Positions 54,793 to 64,000 are shown, counted from the stretch's first letter. The stretch is DNA of 64,000 bases from an uncultured bacterium (GCA_943788505.1 CALSQR010000002.1:62001-126000); one strand, 5' to 3'. Notes: generated by a model not told the origin, from the sequence alone. Numbers and translations: made by a program.

Positions 54793-56070
54793 GTGACTGG
54801 TCGATTCAAGATATTTTCGGACCCTGTACATGGGTTCATCTCCGTACCCAGAGGTCTTGTGCTGGATCTGGTCGGTACGCCTGAACTGCAGCGACTACGC
54901 CGTATTCGGCAATTAGGCATCGGCCATATGGTATTCCCCGGCGCCGAACATTCCCGTTTTGGACATGCGCTTGGAGCGATGGCCCTGATGCACAGTGTAC
55001 TGACCTCGTTGGGCGAAAAAGGAACACGCATTTCTACCGAAGAGCATGAAGCGGCGCTTGCCGTTGCACTCCTTCACGATGTAGGACATGGCCCGTACTC
55101 TCACACGCTTGAACACGAACTCCTAACGGATTTTCAGCATGAGATGATGAGCCGTGCTTTGATCGAGCGCCTCAATCATCGCTTCGAGGGAAGACTCGAC
55201 ATGGCCCTCGCAATGTTCGATGATACCTATCCTCGTCACTGGTTTCACCAGCTGATTTCAAGTCAGCTAGACATGGATCGATTGGATTACCTCAGGCGAG
55301 ACTCCTACTACACGGGCGTTGCGGAGGGAGCAATTGGGGTAGGTCGCATCATTAAAACGCTGAGGGTTCATCCCGATGACGGCACCTCTGCAGATCGAAT
55401 TGTGGTCGAAGCTAAAGGCACGTACGCCATTGAAAACTACCTGATCGCTCGGCGACTCATGTACTGGCAGGTCTATTTGCACAAGACCGTGTTGGCTGGC
55501 GACCACATGCTCCGGTCAGTGATTCGCCGAGTTCGGGTCCATTTAGAGCAGGGATCTAGACATTTGGTCGAACCGGCAAGTATTCCATTCCTGTATCTCC
55601 TAGGCAGCGGTTTTACTGGCGGTGACGTACATCGAGAAGATGTTCAGGATGCCTATGCCTCCCTTGATGATACCGACATCCTGTTTAGTTTGAAGTGCTG
55701 GATGAATAGTGCGGACCCTATTCTAGCGGACCTCTCTCGGCGTCTGCTCGAAAGGGACTTCTTCCGAGTGGACTTCAATGTGGATTCAGAAAAGCTGGAA
55801 CCGGAAAAGCTGCGTGAGGCCGTGTGTCACATGCTGCTGGCGAAGGAGCTGAGCAGCCCCGAATCAATCGACCACGACCAGTCTTATTACCTGCTTCGAT
55901 CTCAATCAGCACATGAGGCCTACGACACGCGTGAAGATGTCATTGCCGTCCTCAATAGAGCAGGCTCGATTGACGAACTATCAGTGACTGAAGATGTGAT
56001 GGTTATCGAGCCCTTGGCTGAACGTCAAATACGTTCCTACGTTTGCTATCCGAAAGAAGCACTCACTTGA
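54793..56070 (+). CDS. HD-domain phosphohydrolase
   Basis: A 425-residue dGTPase-like HD protein. It begins FKIFSDPVHGFISVPR, with metal ligands in EHSRFGHALG, LLHDVGHGPYSH and the final Asp in QLDMDRLDYLRRDSYYTG. The helical C-terminal half is typical of the YdhJ-type family. It probably hydrolyses nucleotides or nucleotide-like phosphates; the substrate is unknown. The start is GTG. Confidence 0.88.
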   Translation: MTGRFKIFSDPVHGFISVPRGLVLDLVGTPELQRLRRIRQLGIGHMVFPGAEHSRFGHALGAMALMHSVLTSLGEKGTRISTEEHEAALAVALLHDVGHGPYSHTLEHELLTDFQHEMMSRALIERLNHRFEGRLDMALAMFDDTYPRHWFHQLISSQLDMDRLDYLRRDSYYTGVAEGAIGVGRIIKTLRVHPDDGTSADRIVVEAKGTYAIENYLIARRLMYWQVYLHKTVLAGDHMLRSVIRRVRVHLEQGSRHLVEPASIPFLYLLGSGFTGGDVHREDVQDAYASLDDTDILFSLKCWMNSADPILADLSRRLLERDFFRVDFNVDSEKLEPEKLREAVCHMLLAKELSSPESIDHDQSYYLLRSQSAHEAYDTREDVIAVLNRAGSIDELSVTEDVMVIEPLAERQIRSYVCYPKEALT

Positions 56071-56144
56071 TCCGATCTTCAGCGTCACGATAGGCAGCAG
56101 ACTCTGTGTTAGGCTCAGAGGCAATACCAGACTACGTGCCAGCT

Positions 56145-57233
56145 TCAATGGCCTGGCCAACGGAATCCTAACTCATACGAGACGACCTCTGGTAACAGCG
56201 GTAATTCCGAACGAGGGATGAAGAATGTCGACATGTTGACGAGGTCTGCAAAGACCCTGTTGTGCTCTGCCGAACGCCTGAGATACTCGTGCCCTGAGGA
56301 TCCACCCGTCCCGATCTTAGTGCCAATCATACGGGAAACCATCAATGCATGGCGATAACGCCACGTCGTAAAGCCCTCGTCGATGTCCACCAGAGACTGA
56401 AGTAAACGGAAGGGTAAATGCAGAATAGGTTCATCCCGATAGAGGTTGATGAGCAAGGCGGCCTTAAGTGCCTCATGAGACAAGCGGCGTTCGCCACTGG
56501 TGATCAACTTTCCGTAAGCGCCAGCATCAAAAAGAGCCGCAAAATGCACCTCTGTTTTCTCCAGGTTTTTCAGCTGACTGGCCTTCTCAGCATCATTTAA
56601 TGTCGGGTTGTCCTGAATCAAGCTTCGGTCGGAGGCTAGCATTCGACCAACAGCCTCATGATAAGCCTGCCAAAAATCATACGTACCGAACCGAATAAAC
56701 GGTGTGCGTGCCAACCATGTCTCGACCAGCGCAAACATGGTAGAACCCGTTTCGGCTGCGGTAACTTTTTTTGCGTCCGGCGAGTTGAGGCGAGAGGTAT
56801 ATGGCGCCTGAGTAAATGCATGCCGGTCTCCTGGCCGCATTCCCAAGCGATTTTCGATCAAGCGCCACTGTGCACTTTGGAATCCAGATGCCGGGACCAA
56901 TGCGTCACGGAAATCAAGGAAATCTAGCGGCGTCATGGTCTCCATGACATCAATCTGTTGCAGCAAGACTCTTTGAATGGAGACAATGCGTTCGAGATGG
57001 GCAACTGCCGCGCCTAGGGCTTTTTCTTCAACGGATGTCCTATCCAGGATCCGGATGGCGCCATCAATCTCCCAAAGTATCTGCTTGAACCACAGTTCAT
57101 AGGCCTGATGCACAATGATGAACAGCATCTCATCGTGGGCCGGTTTGCCTTCTTTGCCGGACTCTAGATCCTGCGCACTCAGAAGGCGGCCAAGCTGTAG
57201 GTAATCTCCGTAATAGAGCGCGTCTTTCGACAT
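56145..57233 (-). CDS. kynA: Tryptophan 2,3-dioxygenase
   Basis: A heme enzyme that opens the tryptophan indole ring to N-formylkynurenine, the first step of kynurenine breakdown. It opens YGDYLQLGRLLSAQ and has the substrate region PAHDEMLFIIVHQAYELWFKQ (seen in parts), DFRDALVPASGFQSAQ, and the heme ligand His in WRYRHALMVSRMIG followed by GTGGSSGHEYL. The 362-residue length is usual. It starts three bases after the hpt stop, so the two are probably co-transcribed. No other kynurenine gene is in the window. Confidence 0.95.
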   Translation of the reverse strand: MSKDALYYGDYLQLGRLLSAQDLESGKEGKPAHDEMLFIIVHQAYELWFKQILWEIDGAIRILDRTSVEEKALGAAVAHLERIVSIQRVLLQQIDVMETMTPLDFLDFRDALVPASGFQSAQWRLIENRLGMRPGDRHAFTQAPYTSRLNSPDAKKVTAAETGSTMFALVETWLARTPFIRFGTYDFWQAYHEAVGRMLASDRSLIQDNPTLNDAEKASQLKNLEKTEVHFAALFDAGAYGKLITSGERRLSHEALKAALLINLYRDEPILHLPFRLLQSLVDIDEGFTTWRYRHALMVSRMIGTKIGTGGSSGHEYLRRSAEHNRVFADLVNMSTFFIPRSELPLLPEVVSYELGFRWPGH

Positions 57234-57236
57234 GTT

Positions 57237-57866
57237 TTAACCTTTACGTGAAGATCCATGCTCAGGTGCGGAGCCGGGACCGTGCTGTTCTTCAAGGATA
57301 TAGATGTCGGCAAGATTTCTGCCTACCTGACCATAATCGAGGCCGTACCCAACCACAAAGAGATTACGGATTCTAAATCCAACGAAATCCAATTGTACAT
57401 CTACTCGGGTCGCTTCGTATTTGTGCAACAATGTACAGGTCTTTAAGGAAGCAGGTTCTTCGAGGGCAAGTTTTTCCAGGAGGAATTGCATCGACAAACC
57501 CGTATCGACGATATCCTCGACTACGATGACGTGTCTTCCCTTGAGATCTGCGTCGACTGTTTTCAATTCACGGACTTCGCCAGATGAAATCTTGGCTTCA
57601 CCGTAGGAGGACAGCTTAAGGAAATCCACCTCACAATCGATCTTCATCGCTCGCATTAGATCTGCCAGAAAGATGAATGCGCCGTTCAATACCCCGATCA
57701 ATATGGGTTTCTGATCACCATATTCAGCGGCCATTTCCTCTCCTAATTCCCGAATACGGGACTGCAACGACGCTGCTGTGAGGTATTTACGAAAGCGCTC
57801 CCCTCGGATGATTACGGTTTGTTCATCGTGCACCAAGAAGGTGGCTTCTGTAGATCGTCCGGACAT
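57237..57866 (-). CDS. hpt: Hypoxanthine phosphoribosyltransferase
   Basis: Salvages hypoxanthine and guanine to IMP and GMP using PRPP. The 209-residue protein has ILIGVLNGAFIF, the PRPP loop VIVVEDIVDTGLSM and VVGYGLDYGQVGRNL. An N-terminal extension of about 25 residues and a basic tail are additional. It lies 166 bases downstream of tilS; the neighbouring hpt-tilS arrangement is common in bacteria. Confidence 0.94.
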   Translation of the reverse strand: MSGRSTEATFLVHDEQTVIIRGERFRKYLTAASLQSRIRELGEEMAAEYGDQKPILIGVLNGAFIFLADLMRAMKIDCEVDFLKLSSYGEAKISSGEVRELKTVDADLKGRHVIVVEDIVDTGLSMQFLLEKLALEEPASLKTCTLLHKYEATRVDVQLDFVGFRIRNLFVVGYGLDYGQVGRNLADIYILEEQHGPGSAPEHGSSRKG

Positions 57867-58032
57867 AGGTTGCGTTTCGAGCTATAAAATGCATGGAATC
57901 GATAAAAAACGACCTCTTGAGGGGCCTGAAACTGAGCCGCCGATCGCTAAGGTCAAAATAGGGCTTTTTCTACGGGATAATGCACCATAAGGCCAACACC
58001 TTCGATCATCCAAAGATATCTCGACGCACCCG

Positions 58033-59490
58033 TCAGTTTCGAGGTGTCCACGTCAACTGGACTACAAAGCGGGTATGGTCCTGAACTCGGAATTGCTCGT
58101 CTAGGCGATGACCAACGACCCAGGCAATAGTGTTGTCCTTCTCCAGAACCGGAACGTGTTTACGCTCATGAGAAGGCACGCGGCGGTCCGTCAGAAATCT
58201 CTTCACCTTCCTCGACCCCATTGAGCCAAGAGGGATAAACCGATCTCCAGACCTCCACGGTCTTAACCGAAAAGTGGCCGACAAATCATCTATTGCTAGA
58301 TGGGCAATGTTGGATGATTCAGTAACAATATGCTCAGGTTTGGCTACTATACAATAATGAAGGGTGCCCATTACGCACTCCACCGTGTCCTCCTTCGAAA
58401 AATCCAGGTCCACAGGATCTTGGACATGCGCCGATTCGTCGTCTTCCGTATGCGCAGGTAGCTTAGACGTTGTGGACGCAACAAGGGACGTCTTCGTCTG
58501 CCTCGAGACACCATTCGCTGGCACACCTCTAATAGTCAGTTCAGCCCGCTCTTTCCAGACCTCCCATTGACCAAGGTCCAGCTTCTTACCGGTTTGGGCG
58601 TCTATCAAACGATTCAACGCCTGCGCGATGCCTTTACGCCTCGGGACCTCAGGAGCATGACTCGAAATCCATTCCAAAAGAATCCATCGCCGGATTATGG
58701 GCGACAGTTTCTTGAGATCCACGATCAACAAGGAGGTAGCGTTCTCCACGGCAGATCGAATCAGAGCGCGAATATGGGATAGGTTGGTCGAGAGCTCGGT
58801 AGCGGATGCTACAAACTCATCTAGGTCGGCAGGGGCCATCTGCGCGAGTTCGGCTCGGACGGCATTTCTTGCGTATCGAAGATCTCGATTTGACACATCT
58901 TCGACCCACTTCAGGTTTCGTGCGTCGGCGCATATGGCAAGGTCTTTTCTGCTAACTCGAAGCAACGGACGATAGAGATACACGCCGCTGCCACGCATTA
59001 ATTCGCGAACCTCATTCATTGCCGAAAGACCCGCGTACCCAGTGCCCCGCAACAGGTTAAGAATCATTGTTTCGAGTTGGTCATCAGCATGATGACCAAC
59101 ATAGACGTCATCTATTCCCGTTTCAGAAGCAATTCGATGAAACACATTATATCGAAATGTCCTAGCCCAATCCTGGACGCCAACCTCGGGCACAGATGAG
59201 ACCGCTGGCTTCTCTACATAGATCCTTATTCCTCGATCATCGCACCATTGTCGAACAAACGCCTCGTCTTCATTGGATTCCGGGCGAAGTCCATAGTTGA
59301 CGTGAATTGCCTCGACATTTGCCCCTGACTCCGAGAGAAGATCTGCTAGCAATATGGAATCCATTCCCCCACTTAGTCCAACCAGAACAGGTTTGCTGCT
59401 CGGCTCGAAGTCAGGCAACAAACTCACCATCTGACGAAGCAGCTCCATCCCTGACGAAGATGGCGTCTGTGATTTCGTGTTGGGGATCAC
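58033..59490 (-). CDS. tilS: tRNA(Ile)-lysidine synthase TilS
   Basis: This enzyme converts C34 of the CAU-anticodon isoleucine tRNA to lysidine, changing its decoding. The PP-loop motif is VGLSGGMDSILLADLL, followed by VYVGHHADDQLETMILNLLRGTG (seen in parts). The C-terminal TilS domain contains FRLRPWRSGDRFIPLG and KRFLTDRRVPSHERK. Length 485. A GTG start overlaps the mutL stop by four bases, implying coupled translation. Confidence 0.94.
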   Translation of the reverse strand: MIPNTKSQTPSSSGMELLRQMVSLLPDFEPSSKPVLVGLSGGMDSILLADLLSESGANVEAIHVNYGLRPESNEDEAFVRQWCDDRGIRIYVEKPAVSSVPEVGVQDWARTFRYNVFHRIASETGIDDVYVGHHADDQLETMILNLLRGTGYAGLSAMNEVRELMRGSGVYLYRPLLRVSRKDLAICADARNLKWVEDVSNRDLRYARNAVRAELAQMAPADLDEFVASATELSTNLSHIRALIRSAVENATSLLIVDLKKLSPIIRRWILLEWISSHAPEVPRRKGIAQALNRLIDAQTGKKLDLGQWEVWKERAELTIRGVPANGVSRQTKTSLVASTTSKLPAHTEDDESAHVQDPVDLDFSKEDTVECVMGTLHYCIVAKPEHIVTESSNIAHLAIDDLSATFRLRPWRSGDRFIPLGSMGSRKVKRFLTDRRVPSHERKHVPVLEKDNTIAWVVGHRLDEQFRVQDHTRFVVQLTWTPRN

Positions 59491-61457
59491 TTGCGTTCGA
59501 ACCGCTCCCGCAGCTCATTTCCGGACAATCGAATCATGGTTGGCCGACCTTCTGGGCTGACGTAAGGCATTTCGCACTGAAATAACTGGTCAATCAAAGC
59601 ACGCATTTCGCGAGGCGACAATTTTATGCCTGCGCGCACCGCCCCTCGACGAGCCACGCTACGCGCAAGATTCTCCCGACCTGACAGCTTTTCAACCTTT
59701 TCGAACATGCGATATTGATCCACGATCTCGTCTAGTACACTCTGCTCGTCGCCCGTTGTTATATCCGCTGGCACGCCACGAACAATGACGCTGTTGCCTC
59801 CAAAAGGCTCAATATCAAACCCAAGCCGAGCTAGATCGGGCATTAGGTCCTGAAGCAGTGAATACTCGGAGGCTGAAAACTCGATAGTCCTTGGAAAGAG
59901 AAGCTGTTGGGATAAACCGAAACCATCCTTTAAGCAGGCTTCTGCTTGCTCAAAAAGGATGCGTTCATGGGCCATCTGCTGGTCAATAATAACCAGTCCG
60001 CTCAAAATTTGGGTCAATATATACGTGTCGTGCAACTGCCAGAGCAGTCCTTCTTCCCCAAGGCCACCTTTTCTATCAAGGTCTCCACTACCAAGTGATC
60101 CTGCCGGGACCGCGGTAGCCTGCTGATCAACGCCTTCGTACAGCGTACGACTAGCTTCTCCTAGGTTTGCACTGAGCCCACTAAATGAGGAAGCTGCCAA
60201 TCCTCCCTTGGAAGGACGCTCTCCCCACGGAAGCGTCTCAGGCCCCGTACGAGAGCGCTCTGGTGCTGGACTTGACCTTCTCGGCCCATTAGCAGCGGTA
60301 TCCTCTGATCCTGAAAAAGCGCTCAGATCGAGACTTAAACCACCAAGCGGACGGGAGGTTGAGAAATCAGGTGTGTTTAGACTCGTTCCCAGCGCACGAC
60401 CCACTACCGCCCTCACCATACCATACACACCTCGTTCATCATCGAATTTGACCTCTGACTTTGTGGGATGCACGTTGACATCTACATGACGCGGGTCGAT
60501 ATCGAGGAAGAGGGCAAAGAAAGGGAAAGACCCTTCTGGCAACAGATATTCATAGGCCGCATGAACGGCATGTTCAATATAGCGGTGCTTGACCCAGCGA
60601 CCGTTCACAAAGAGAAACTGGAGTCCCCTAGTACGCCGAGCCGCATCTGGAATACCAAGAATGCCACGAACCCGGAGGTAACTCGTTGACTCTTCGACTC
60701 GAATGAAAGCGGACGAATTACCAACTGGAAGGAGTACCTCGGCCCTAGCCGCCATATTTTCGAGATCATCACCTCGCCGTTCTGCAGGTAGCGAAAGCAG
60801 CTCATTACCGTCAGAATCAAGCTGAAATGCTACGCCCGGGTTGGAAAGAGCAAGAACCTGAACCGCATCCAGAATATGCTTTAATTCCGTCTGAGGGCGT
60901 TTCAGGAAGTTTCTGCGGGCTGGGACATTGAAATACAAGTTTCGCACTGAAACCATGGTCCCCTTCATTGGTGGCGATGGTTCAGACCCCTTTTCTTCGC
61001 CACCCTCATACTTCAAGCGAATCGCAGGAGCTACTTCACTTCGACCGGTTTTGAGTTCAAAGTGGGACACGGAGGCAATGGAGGCCAGCGCCTCTCCTCT
61101 AAATCCAAGGGTAGCAATGGTTTCCAGGTCTTCAACGCAGGAGATTTTGCTGGTCGCGTGTCTCTTTACGGCTCTGGCTGCATTCTCGGCAGACATGCCA
61201 CTTCCGTTGTCCGTGATCTGAATCAACGTACTTCCCGCATCCTGAAGCACGATTGAAATATCATCTGCTCCAGCATCAATCGCGTTTTCAATCAACTCCT
61301 TGACGGCCGAAGCAGGTCTCTGCACTACCTCCCCTGCCGCAATCTTATTTGCGAGGGAAAGTGGCATCACCGCAATAGTGCATTCCTCTTCCTGCGCTAC
61401 GATGTCACCATCGATCGCTACATCTGTTTGCTCGCCTGTGTCAACATCCTCTCTCAC
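59487..61457 (-). CDS. mutL: DNA mismatch repair protein MutL (endonuclease motifs altered)
   Basis: The N-terminal GHKL ATPase is clear: LANKIAAGEVVQRPAS, ELIENAIDAGADD, DNGSGM and GFRGEAL, then NVHPTKSEVKFDDE. A Ser/Pro-rich linker joins a C-terminal dimerisation domain. That domain should hold the metal motif DQHAx2Ex4E, but here reads DQQMAHERILFE; the ACR motif reads ARR, and the usual CPHGRP reads VSPEGRP. The nicking activity therefore looks lost. The start is uncertain: GTG at 61457 follows the small upstream gene, ATG at 61514 would overlap it by 50 bases, and ATG at 61367 would cut into the conserved N terminus. Confidence 0.92.
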   Translation of the reverse strand: MREDVDTGEQTDVAIDGDIVAQEEECTIAVMPLSLANKIAAGEVVQRPASAVKELIENAIDAGADDISIVLQDAGSTLIQITDNGSGMSAENAARAVKRHATSKISCVEDLETIATLGFRGEALASIASVSHFELKTGRSEVAPAIRLKYEGGEEKGSEPSPPMKGTMVSVRNLYFNVPARRNFLKRPQTELKHILDAVQVLALSNPGVAFQLDSDGNELLSLPAERRGDDLENMAARAEVLLPVGNSSAFIRVEESTSYLRVRGILGIPDAARRTRGLQFLFVNGRWVKHRYIEHAVHAAYEYLLPEGSFPFFALFLDIDPRHVDVNVHPTKSEVKFDDERGVYGMVRAVVGRALGTSLNTPDFSTSRPLGGLSLDLSAFSGSEDTAANGPRRSSPAPERSRTGPETLPWGERPSKGGLAASSFSGLSANLGEASRTLYEGVDQQATAVPAGSLGSGDLDRKGGLGEEGLLWQLHDTYILTQILSGLVIIDQQMAHERILFEQAEACLKDGFGLSQQLLFPRTIEFSASEYSLLQDLMPDLARLGFDIEPFGGNSVIVRGVPADITTGDEQSVLDEIVDQYRMFEKVEKLSGRENLARSVARRGAVRAGIKLSPREMRALIDQLFQCEMPYVSPEGRPTMIRLSGNELRERFERK

Positions 61458-61464
61458 AGTCAAA

Positions 61465-61674
61465 TCAACCCAATTTCTGGTAAACGTAAATGGCCATTGC
61501 GCACAACAGAACAAAATAGATAAGACCTACAGGACTTCGACGACGCTTATTTGGCGCCGTAAATCGCATCCGCTGCTTCAGCTTCTCTTCTTTCTTGGGG
61601 TTATAGTAGCGGGGCTCGTAATCAAATTTCTTGTTACGCACCTTCTTGCCCTGAATAAAAAGACCCATGGGCAT
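61465..61674 (-). CDS. Small membrane protein of unknown function
   Basis: A 69-residue, very basic protein with aromatic and charged residues at the N terminus (NKKFDYEPRYYNPKKEEKL) and one C-terminal membrane helix (VGLIYFVLLCAMAIYVYQ). It looks like a tail-anchored small protein. It lies just upstream of mutL with the same orientation, and its stop is eight bases before the preferred mutL GTG. I believe similar proteins occur in related Bacteroidota, but I do not know a function. Confidence 0.7.
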   Translation of the reverse strand: MPMGLFIQGKKVRNKKFDYEPRYYNPKKEEKLKQRMRFTAPNKRRRSPVGLIYFVLLCAMAIYVYQKLG

Positions 61675-61746
61675 CCCTTAAGATCGTTACACTATTCTTG
61701 AAACGCGTTGTATACAGGCTCCCTGCGCCTAGCGTTCCTCCACGAG

Positions 61747-62568
61747 TTATCCACCAATCAGTGGTGAAAACCAGGATAAGTAGATCCAGTACGCTGGAGC
61801 GGAAAAAATCAGCGAATCGAATCGATCTAGAATTCCTCCATGCCCAGGGAGAAGAGAAGCGGAATCCTTGACACCGGCACTGCGCTTGAAAGAGCTTTCA
61901 AGGAGGTCACCATACTGCCCCCAAAACCCTCCTATTAAGGCCAGGATCGCTACATCCATCCACCCCATCGCAGATATCCAAAATAGTTTGAACAGCGTTG
62001 CTGTGAGGATAGCCATTGCCAGCCCCCCAATAGTGCCCTCCCATGTCTTGTTAGGGGAGGTTTCCGGAGCGAATTTGTGCTTGCCAATCGTCTTACCCGT
62101 GTAATACGCGCCGGAATCGGTAGCCCAGATCAAAACGAAGAGCAAGAGGATCAAGAGGAAGGATTCGTTCTCAGGAAGCATCTCGGAAGCCGTCCATCGA
62201 ATGTCGATTAGAAAGCTTACAAAAAGCACTGGATAAATCACTGAGGCTACTGCTCCGGTAAATCGTCCAACTGCGTCTTCGACTTTTCCTCGAAGGGTTC
62301 CTATTGCAAGCAGCAACAGGGCTCCGACAAGAAACGGCGGCCACGTATCAATCAGAAATCGACTCATCACGGCGCCGCCTGCCAGAAGTGGTAGCAGAGT
62401 CTCTACGTTAGGTCCAGTCTTACGGATTAGCCGCAGCATTTCCCACTGACCTGCGAGGGCAACAATCGTAATGAATCCAAAAAAGAGCCAATTGCCTTGC
62501 CATAAGGCAATGAGCACGAGTGGAATGCCAACAACCGCCGTAAGAATGCGAGAAACTCCTTGTGTCAT
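61747..62568 (-). CDS. cdsA: Phosphatidate cytidylyltransferase CdsA
   Basis: Forms CDP-diacylglycerol, precursor of phospholipids. The 273-residue membrane protein has about eight helices, IWATDSGAYYTGKTIGK, PETSPNKTWEG, and the CdsA signature in SSFKRSAGVKDSASLLPGHGG (read in parts) ending in GGILDRFDS. It overlaps the DUF2007 gene by four bases. Confidence 0.95.
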   Translation of the reverse strand: MTQGVSRILTAVVGIPLVLIALWQGNWLFFGFITIVALAGQWEMLRLIRKTGPNVETLLPLLAGGAVMSRFLIDTWPPFLVGALLLLAIGTLRGKVEDAVGRFTGAVASVIYPVLFVSFLIDIRWTASEMLPENESFLLILLLFVLIWATDSGAYYTGKTIGKHKFAPETSPNKTWEGTIGGLAMAILTATLFKLFWISAMGWMDVAILALIGGFWGQYGDLLESSFKRSAGVKDSASLLPGHGGILDRFDSLIFSAPAYWIYLSWFSPLIGG

Positions 62569-62921
62569 TTGACCTCTCCCGTTCCATTGTCTGCGTTTGC
62601 CTCTGCTCGCTCATCCTGATCCCTGACTACTTCTTTCGATGGGTTTTCGGGGTCCGCTGCGAGCGCGATTCTGTCCAGTTCCTCACCAGAAGGGACCTCT
62701 GCTGAAAGAAGAGAGATTGCTTCCTCTTGTCTTGCTTCAGGCACCATCACGTGAATTCGGGACATTGATCCTTGAGTAAGACTGAAAGACCGGTCCTTTT
62801 TCCGCATGATGACGGCTTCAATTCCAGAATCATCCAGTCGATCTCGAACCAAGTCAGCCTCGTAGTCAATACCTGATTGGAATACTTCTACCCATCCGTC
62901 TATGTGCTTAGGTTCGTTCAT
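62565..62921 (-). CDS. DUF2007-domain protein
   Basis: A 118-residue soluble protein. Residues about 8-75 match the DUF2007 pattern: WVEVFQSGIDYEADLVRDRL, GIEAVIMRKKD, and IHVMVPEARQEEAISLL. The family is named putative signal-transducing but its role is unknown. An acidic, polar C-terminal tail follows. It overlaps both neighbours by four bases, between a CPBP protease and CdsA. Confidence 0.85.
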   Translation of the reverse strand: MNEPKHIDGWVEVFQSGIDYEADLVRDRLDDSGIEAVIMRKKDRSFSLTQGSMSRIHVMVPEARQEEAISLLSAEVPSGEELDRIALAADPENPSKEVVRDQDERAEANADNGTGEVK

Positions 62922-63868
62922 GCTGAATCTTGGGCTTGGGAATCTGCTGTCGTTGCCTCATCAGGCCACGTTCGAACAGCGATTCGGTGGATGAGCGTGA
63001 CCATCGCGGCTAAAACGAGCGCGGATAGCGCGGTAATTAGGATGGGAAACTCGAATGACTCTACGTCGATGTTGCTTCCTTCTTTCGATGCCATCTTTCC
63101 GAGAACTGCAGCAAACGTGTTGTTCAGAAGATGCACAATGATGGCAGGCCAGAGGCTACGAGTGCGCCACGTTAACCAGGCCATGAATATGCCAAGCAAG
63201 GAAAGAGGAATTGCTTGGGTCAGGCGAAGATGATAGAAACCGAAGATGATGCCTGAAAATAGTATGCCCCCCCAAGCACCAAGCCGGCGCTCTGCCTGAC
63301 GCTGTACAAATCCTCTAAATAGGATTTCTTCGCAAATGGCTGGTGTGAGGGCCAACATAGAAATGGTAAACAAAAGACTGAAGTCCTGCATGAGCACTTG
63401 CTCTATCAAAACCATCTGCCCTTCTTCCATGTCCCTGATCCACTGTGGCCACGGAAGCCCATCAAAGAGAGTAGCCGTCCATTGCACAAGAGGAATAAGC
63501 GCTAGGAGACCAATAACGGCCAGAACGACCATGCCTACTGGTACGCGGCGCAATCGAAGGAAAGAACGCACCGTCGAAGAGTGTAGGCGAGCAAACCAAA
63601 GTCCTGGCAATAGCAGACCAAATATCTGGCCTATTGTATTAGACCAGATGACGATATCGGCATGCTCCGTTAGAAAATCCGATAGACCCGTTTGAGTCAT
63701 CAAATCTGCGAGCGCAACGCCACTCATAATCGTAAATCCGACGAGAACTACAGCGCTGATCCCTTGAAACAGCAAAAACGCTGCCATCAGGCCGAGAACA
63801 GCCGATAACAGCGGAGATAATCCGGCGCGTTCAAGGCGGCCGTCTTTAAGGAAAGTTGCTTCAGACAC
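62918..63868 (-). CDS. CPBP-family intramembrane metalloprotease
   Basis: A 316-residue membrane protein with about eight helices and the CPBP/Abi motifs: CEEILFRGFVQ (EExxxR), FGFYHLRL (FxxxH) and VHLLNNTF (HxxxN). These form the predicted active site of an intramembrane protease of the CAAX-prenyl protease type. It begins the CPBP-DUF2007-cdsA operon, with a GTG start at 63868. The target is unknown. Confidence 0.88.
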   Translation of the reverse strand: MSEATFLKDGRLERAGLSPLLSAVLGLMAAFLLFQGISAVVLVGFTIMSGVALADLMTQTGLSDFLTEHADIVIWSNTIGQIFGLLLPGLWFARLHSSTVRSFLRLRRVPVGMVVLAVIGLLALIPLVQWTATLFDGLPWPQWIRDMEEGQMVLIEQVLMQDFSLLFTISMLALTPAICEEILFRGFVQRQAERRLGAWGGILFSGIIFGFYHLRLTQAIPLSLLGIFMAWLTWRTRSLWPAIIVHLLNNTFAAVLGKMASKEGSNIDVESFEFPILITALSALVLAAMVTLIHRIAVRTWPDEATTADSQAQDSA

Positions 63869-64000
63869 GATGTTTTGAGGTCGATTCCTGGTAGAGAACG
63901 TCCCCCTACGTGAAAGTAGATACCACCATCAGCTAGCATACTGCGTATGCCCGAAGTAGTCAAAACGGCACCTATACACTCCTAGACGTTCCAAATGGAA

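Overview
This 64 kb window looks like a chromosomal core segment of a bacterium of the Bacteroidota/Rhodothermota group, most likely a Rhodothermia-like lineage. The evidence is a type IX secretion (T9SS) C-terminal sorting domain, a choice-of-anchor-B protein, promoters of the TTG-N19/20-TAnnTTTG kind, weak Shine-Dalgarno use, many exported lipoproteins, and a medium G+C content. I see no rRNA, CRISPR array, insertion sequence, prophage or integrase. One tRNA is present (CAU anticodon).

Layout. 0.2-2.6 kb: an M14-type deacylase and an SSS symporter. 2.7-6.5 kb: an exported FG-GAP/choice-of-anchor-B protein, then a T9SS-type secreted protein whose sorting domain is broken by a 2-base insertion. 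6.6-9.6 kb: class IV aminotransferase, APC permease, TonB. 9.7-13.4 kb: a thiamin-thiazole operon, thiO-thiS-thiG-tenI-thiD, in almost the Bacillus order; the ThiE/TenI member carries TenI rather than ThiE signatures. A second DAO-family oxidoreductase diverges from it. 14.6-23 kb: class I aldolase, a two-domain AAA ATPase, an orphan Phd-like antitoxin, an orphan EutN/CcmL microcompartment vertex protein, and three tandem exported amidohydrolases of which only the middle one keeps its metal ligands. 23-29.4 kb: mazG, ssb, an NSS symporter, a CNNM/CorC-type protein and purF.

29.4-34.2 kb: a roughly 500-base stretch without a protein gene lies between two rho-independent terminators and carries a promoter-like site and several hairpins, so it is a candidate unannotated RNA gene. 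It is followed by a WcaI-like glycosyltransferase, a GroES-like protein, holB, a short WD40/TolB-like protein and tRNA-Met. 34.3-44.7 kb: penicillin-acylase-like lipoprotein, SGNH/TPR protein, EF-G-2-type GTPase, tsaB, accD and a SpoIID/LytB-domain protein. 44.8-51.2 kb: a tightly overlapping operon for cell-wall or glycan processing (GNAT, GHL10 glycosidase-like lipoprotein, amidase/golvesin-domain lipoprotein, AmpG-like transporter). 51.3-57.9 kb: PAP2 phosphatase, Sua5/TsaC, polysaccharide deacetylase, HD phosphohydrolase, tryptophan 2,3-dioxygenase, hpt. 58-63.9 kb: tilS, mutL (with altered endonuclease motifs), a small membrane protein, cdsA, a DUF2007 protein and a CPBP protease.

Most of the window is housekeeping. 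The observations most worth checking are the ORF-free RNA candidate at about 29.62-29.92 kb, the T9SS sorting-domain frameshift at 5.34 kb, the orphan microcompartment vertex gene at 18.39 kb, the amidohydrolase trio with two apparently dead members, the MutL lacking its endonuclease metal ligands, and the GNAT-GHL10-amidase-AmpG operon. I found no clear evidence of a wholly new multi-gene defence or mobile system.
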